NCBI GenBank assembly: GCA_001897855.1
Contig: MKUO01000008.1
Coordinates: 62,001 to 126,000, forward strand
Source: Bacteroidetes bacterium 43-93
GTDB lineage: Bacteria > Bacteroidota > Bacteroidia > Chitinophagales > Chitinophagaceae
DNA: 64,000 bases
Direction of reading: 5' to 3'
Shown here: positions 61,465-64,000 of the stretch, one piece after another
How positions within the stretch are numbered: the stretch's first letter is position 1
How the letters are laid out: the number at the start of each line of letters is the position of its first letter
Made by a program: the position numbers and the translations under genes
Notes under the pieces: model-generated
Told to the model about the DNA's origin: nothing
Database searches by the model: none
The model's input: the letters and a program-made list of their open reading frames with translations, nothing else

Positions 61465-62585
61465 GATATTACAGCATTTACTTGTTTGATGAAACGTTGC
61501 ACAATATTAGTCCAATAATAATATTCGTAAAATTCCTTTGTAGTATCTGCGGTCTTTTTTTTGCTCATGGCTATCACTGCCTCGGCAAAAGCAGGCCAGT
61601 TGTTGTCTTCCACTACCGCAACCTTATCCTCTACCGTAGCATTCATAAAACCAATAGCCCCGTTTTGGGTAGATACTGCATTGGTGTTGTAAGAGATAGA
61701 TTCTACCAGGCGGGTTTTAATGCCACCACCGCCTATCATAGGGTTTAGATATACATCGGCACCTTTAAAGTATAGAGTAATATCATCTACAAAGCCGCAG
61801 AAAATAATGTTCTGGTCTCTATATGCCTCCAGCCTGTTATAGCTATCGGGCAGGCCATTGCCGCATACCAGTATTTTGTATTTAAAGCGCTGCTGCTGCA
61901 GGTATGGGTTGATGTATTGCAGGATGGCATCCAGTGCCTCTATATTAGGTTTGTAATCCAGTGCACCATTATATATCAGTATCGTGGTGTCATCGCTCAG
62001 GCCATAGGTTTTGCGCAGGGTATCTTTGCAGGCAGCTTTATCATCGGGCAGCGCGCTGATGAGCATTCCCGTAGGCATCACGTAGCTATGTTTCATGCTG
62101 CAATGGGCTTCTGCATATCGTTTATCATCTTCTGTGATGAAGAACACCGCATCAGCCTTGCTATAGATATACAATTCGTACTTCTTTAGCAGTGGCCACC
62201 ACCTTTTATTAAAACTCCTGAAACGTTCGTACTCTATATTATGCGAGCGTATACCCCATTTTACATTTACCAGCAGAGGCAATAACAGGCCCAGCCATCC
62301 CATATAGGGATGCTCTATTAATACAAAATCTGCCCCGGACTGTTTTACCAGCTTCCTGAGCCTGAAGAGGATGAGGATATTGATATATCGTAGCTTAGAT
62401 TCGCTAAACAGCGGAGCCAGGTGGAACTTTACCGGTGGATGCTGTGCATAGCCAATATTGCCAACGTATGCCTTTACAAAACCCGATAAGTGATTATTGA
62501 AATGCAGGATAGATTTTCTACCCGCGCTTGTAGTGGGAAAAAGCGGATAGGGTACAATATCAATGATACTTTTTGGATCACTCAT
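61461..62585 (-). CDS. Glycosyltransferase, GT4-like
   Basis: A 374-aa GT-B fold glycosyltransferase. The N-terminal half has a Gly/Arg loop (PLFPTTSAGRKSILHFNNHLS) and IRSHNIEYERFRSFNKRWWP. The C-terminal half has LIYNGALDYKPNIEALDAIL, KILVCGNGLPDSYNRLE and the donor-binding LNPMIGGGGIKTRLVESISY. It lacks a strong EX7E motif, so the sugar donor is unclear. It precedes the epimerase in one transcript (4-nt overlap) and probably builds a surface glycan. No other polysaccharide genes are nearby. Confidence 0.82.
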   Translation of the reverse strand: MSDPKSIIDIVPYPLFPTTSAGRKSILHFNNHLSGFVKAYVGNIGYAQHPPVKFHLAPLFSESKLRYINILILFRLRKLVKQSGADFVLIEHPYMGWLGLLLPLLVNVKWGIRSHNIEYERFRSFNKRWWPLLKKYELYIYSKADAVFFITEDDKRYAEAHCSMKHSYVMPTGMLISALPDDKAACKDTLRKTYGLSDDTTILIYNGALDYKPNIEALDAILQYINPYLQQQRFKYKILVCGNGLPDSYNRLEAYRDQNIIFCGFVDDITLYFKGADVYLNPMIGGGGIKTRLVESISYNTNAVSTQNGAIGFMNATVEDKVAVVEDNNWPAFAEAVIAMSKKKTADTTKEFYEYYYWTNIVQRFIKQVNAVIS

Positions 62586-62710
62586 CTGGGCGTAAAAAAG
62601 CGGAAAAATAACTAAAATCCCGCAATTGACCTGTCGGGCTTGGTTGATTGGTTATCTTATTAATTGGTCGACTTGTTAGTTGGGAATTATCTACCGCGAA
62701 ACTGCAAACC

Positions 62711-62816
62711 ACCTATTAACCTATTCCCCTATCACCTTATTACCATATTAACCTATTCCCCTATCACCTTATTACCATATTAACCTATCACCCTATTAAC
62801 TTATTACCCAATCCCC
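62711..62816. repeat. C/T-A-rich simple repeat with two perfect 32-bp tandem copies
   Basis: Two identical 32-bp units at 62720-62751 and 62752-62783 (starting CCTATTCCCC, ending CATATTAA), followed by degenerate words such as CCCTATTAAC and CCCCATTACC. It runs up to, and probably into, the stop region of the downstream minus-strand gene. Looks like slippage expansion; no coding ORF. Confidence 0.8.
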
Positions 62817-63386
62817 CTATTGCCCCATTACCGTATTAACCAACGACTCCTTTGTAAATACCAGCTTATCGCCCTTGAAGAAAAAGAAGCGGTGAAAACG
62901 ATCGTCCTTAGCCAGCTTATGCCCTGCAAGTTCGTTGGCAAACAGTCGTTCGTATTTGTTGCAGTAATCTGTTTTGTAGTATTTATGATTGGTGGCAAAT
63001 AGTGGGGTAGGGTTGGTGTTCTGTGGATCGGCACGGGCAAAATCATAATACTCCTGCACCACGTATAGCTTGTAATGATGCACATCGCAATAATGCTGCG
63101 CCATAGGCAGCGATATACATACCTTGCTATGGCACTCGGGTGACCATCGATACACTACCGATGTATCATTATCCCTCAGGCATTGCAGCAGTTGCGATGC
63201 ATGGATGGCATAGATGCGTTTATCATTAGGGATGTTGCAAATGGGTTCTCCATCTTTTACAAACACCACACGGGCCTGCTGATCGGGTGGTAGTTTCTTA
63301 TACCCGCTATTAAAACCGGATATATTGATGCTGATGCAGCTATTAAGCAATAAGAGGCAACCGATGATTGCAAGGGCTTGTTTCAT
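62817..63386 (-). CDS. Hypothetical lipoprotein, thioredoxin-like traits
   Basis: A 189-aa lipoprotein with signal GCLLLLNSCIS (lipidated Cys17). The mature part includes YRWSPECHSKVCISLPMAQH, a W-x-P-x-C sequence reminiscent of a thioredoxin-fold redox site, then HHYKLYVVQEYYDF, and a final FRFFFFKGDKLVFTKE-like strand (in sequence HRFFFFKGDKLVFTKE). I do not recognise a family. I use the ATG at 63386; the longer frame starts TTG. The last residues (NTVMGQ) are encoded at the edge of a simple repeat array. Confidence 0.65.
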   Translation of the reverse strand: MKQALAIIGCLLLLNSCISINISGFNSGYKKLPPDQQARVVFVKDGEPICNIPNDKRIYAIHASQLLQCLRDNDTSVVYRWSPECHSKVCISLPMAQHYCDVHHYKLYVVQEYYDFARADPQNTNPTPLFATNHKYYKTDYCNKYERLFANELAGHKLAKDDRFHRFFFFKGDKLVFTKESLVNTVMGQ

Positions 63387-63409
63387 AACAGTGTGCAATT
63401 TACAGTTTA

Positions 63410-63549
63410 CACTTTTTACTTTTTACTTTTGAATTACCCCCCGTTTTAATTAATCTTCACTTTTTGCTTTTGACTTTTTACTTTTGAATTATCCCCCGTT
63501 TTAATTAATCTTCACTTTTTGACTTTTGACTTTTTACTTTTGAATTAAT
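63410..63549. repeat. 55/56-bp tandem repeat built of ACTTTTT/CTTTTGA words
   Basis: About 2.3 copies with a 55-56-bp period: GAATTA anchors at 63431, 63486 and 63542. Each copy contains a CCCCCGTTTTAATTAATC core and a run of heptamer-like words (ACTTTTT, GACTTTT). The reverse-complement heptamers occur between the ACMSD and thiolase genes. Confidence 0.8.
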
Positions 63550-63578
63550 ATATACCTTGCAGCAAAACAAAACAAACT

Positions 63579-63734
63579 ATGGAGATCAACTGGAAGATAC
63601 TTGCACTGGTAGCCATCGTGGTGGTAGCGTTATTCTACTTCATCCTCACCCGCAACAAAAAAGACCGCAAAGAACTCGAAGAAGAACTCAACGAAGATTA
63701 CCCGCACCCAAGAGACGAAGGAGAGAAGGTGTAG
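63579..63734 (+). CDS. Small single-pass membrane protein (51 aa)
   Basis: A 51-aa ORF with ATG at 63579. It has one hydrophobic helix (about residues 6-23, ILALVAIVVVALFYFIL) followed by a charged tail rich in Lys/Glu (KKDRKELEEELNEDYPHPRD). The topology and the ELEEELNEDYPHPRDE-type tail match small conserved Bacteroidota membrane proteins I recall, though I cannot name the family. The upstream gap is the tandem repeat; downstream are dispersed repeats. Probably real; function unknown. Confidence 0.6.
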   Translation: MEINWKILALVAIVVVALFYFILTRNKKDRKELEEELNEDYPHPRDEGEKV

Positions 63735-64000
63735 TGTTTGGGAATTGGGGTATTAGGGTATTAGGAATTTGGTATTAGGAATTGGTGGTGATCTGGTCAA
63801 TGGTTTTAGGATTTAGAAATTAGAGATTAGAATTTTAAAAGTCATTGCGAGGAACGAAGCAATCTCACGAAATAAGTTTTTTAGGATTTAGATATTAGTA
63901 TTTAAGATTTCCACCTCGTCCTCCCGAAAGAGCGATAGCGACAGAGGGATCTCCTGAAGCTGGCGGCAGTGCCCAATGATTGTACTACAGTAACACTACC
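63735..64000. repeat. Intergenic tail with simple and dispersed palindromic repeats
   Basis: No gene. 63743-63835 is a run of TATTAGG/ATTTAGG-type octamers. 63841-63868 holds CATTGCGAGGAACGAAGCAATCTC, given here as CATTGCGAGGAACGAAGC plus AATCTC, an imperfect palindrome (ATTGC/GCAAT). 63914-63990 begins CTCGTCCTCCCGAAAGAG and contains AGGGATCTCCTGAAGCTGG. Both resemble dispersed repeats I associate with Bacteroidota intergenic regions. Confidence 0.6.

Noticed and set aside
62720-62783. Tandem units that might look like a CRISPR
   Set aside because: The 32-bp units abut with no spacers and there are no cas genes; it is a simple tandem repeat.

Overview
The window comes from a Bacteroidota chromosome, most likely Chitinophagaceae or a close relative. 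The evidence is gliding/type IX secretion genes (gldL end, gldM, gldN), CarboxypepD_reg/plug outer-membrane barrels, a BamD-RpoZ pair, a Bacteroidetes-style dcw cluster, many TTG/GTG starts, almost no Shine-Dalgarno sequences, and repeated TAnnTTTG -7 promoter elements. No rRNA, tRNA, CRISPR array, phage or transposase gene was seen. It is mostly core chromosome.

Layout. 1-2.6 kb: end of the gldKLMN operon. 2.7-11.4 kb: comB, a double-PDZ protein, a metallo-beta-lactamase-fold hydrolase, a TolB-like/beta-barrel giant, an MCE (MlaD) protein and an OstA/LptA-like protein (envelope biogenesis and lipid transport). 11.4-14.2 kb: aminotransferase-aspartokinase operon behind a candidate attenuator. 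14.3-18.6 kb: lipoprotein and smc. 18.8-29.6 kb: two paralogous outer-membrane barrels flanking a small membrane-anchored protein, an APC permease and a periplasmic-propeller histidine kinase/LuxR regulator pair. 29.7-34.7 kb: amino-acid metabolism (ACMSD, PcaF-like thiolase, trans-sulfuration enzyme, DinB protein, phenylalanine hydroxylase). 34.8-41.3 kb: a small hydrophilic protein, porin-like protein, dnaK, a lipoprotein, DUF721, a YjjG-like nucleotidase, rpoZ and bamD. 41.5-57.7 kb: one dcw operon mraZ-rsmH-ftsL-ftsI-murE-mraY-murD-ftsW-murG-murC-ftsQ-ftsA-ftsZ with no internal terminator and many 1-4 nt overlaps. 57.8-64 kb: a small exported protein, an ECF sigma factor with rsmE and a DUF4159 gene, a sugar-nucleotide epimerase with a glycosyltransferase, a lipoprotein, and an intergenic zone full of simple and dispersed repeats.

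The most interesting signal is regulatory. Upstream of phenylalanine hydroxylase lies a complete trp-type attenuator: a 28-codon leader ORF with four consecutive Tyr codons and a fifth Tyr, a hairpin over those codons, a perfect 7-bp antiterminator and a strong intrinsic terminator 20 nt before phhA. The enzyme makes tyrosine, so Tyr-codon control is logical. A weaker leader with the same geometry, enriched in Lys codons, precedes the aminotransferase-aspartokinase operon. Other points are a 10-bp-period MraZ operator, an FtsQ with a ~120-residue Pro/Lys-rich periplasmic tail, a structured leader before an unknown 116-aa gene, and two small genes (59 and 51 aa). All function calls come from reading motifs by eye; no database search was possible.
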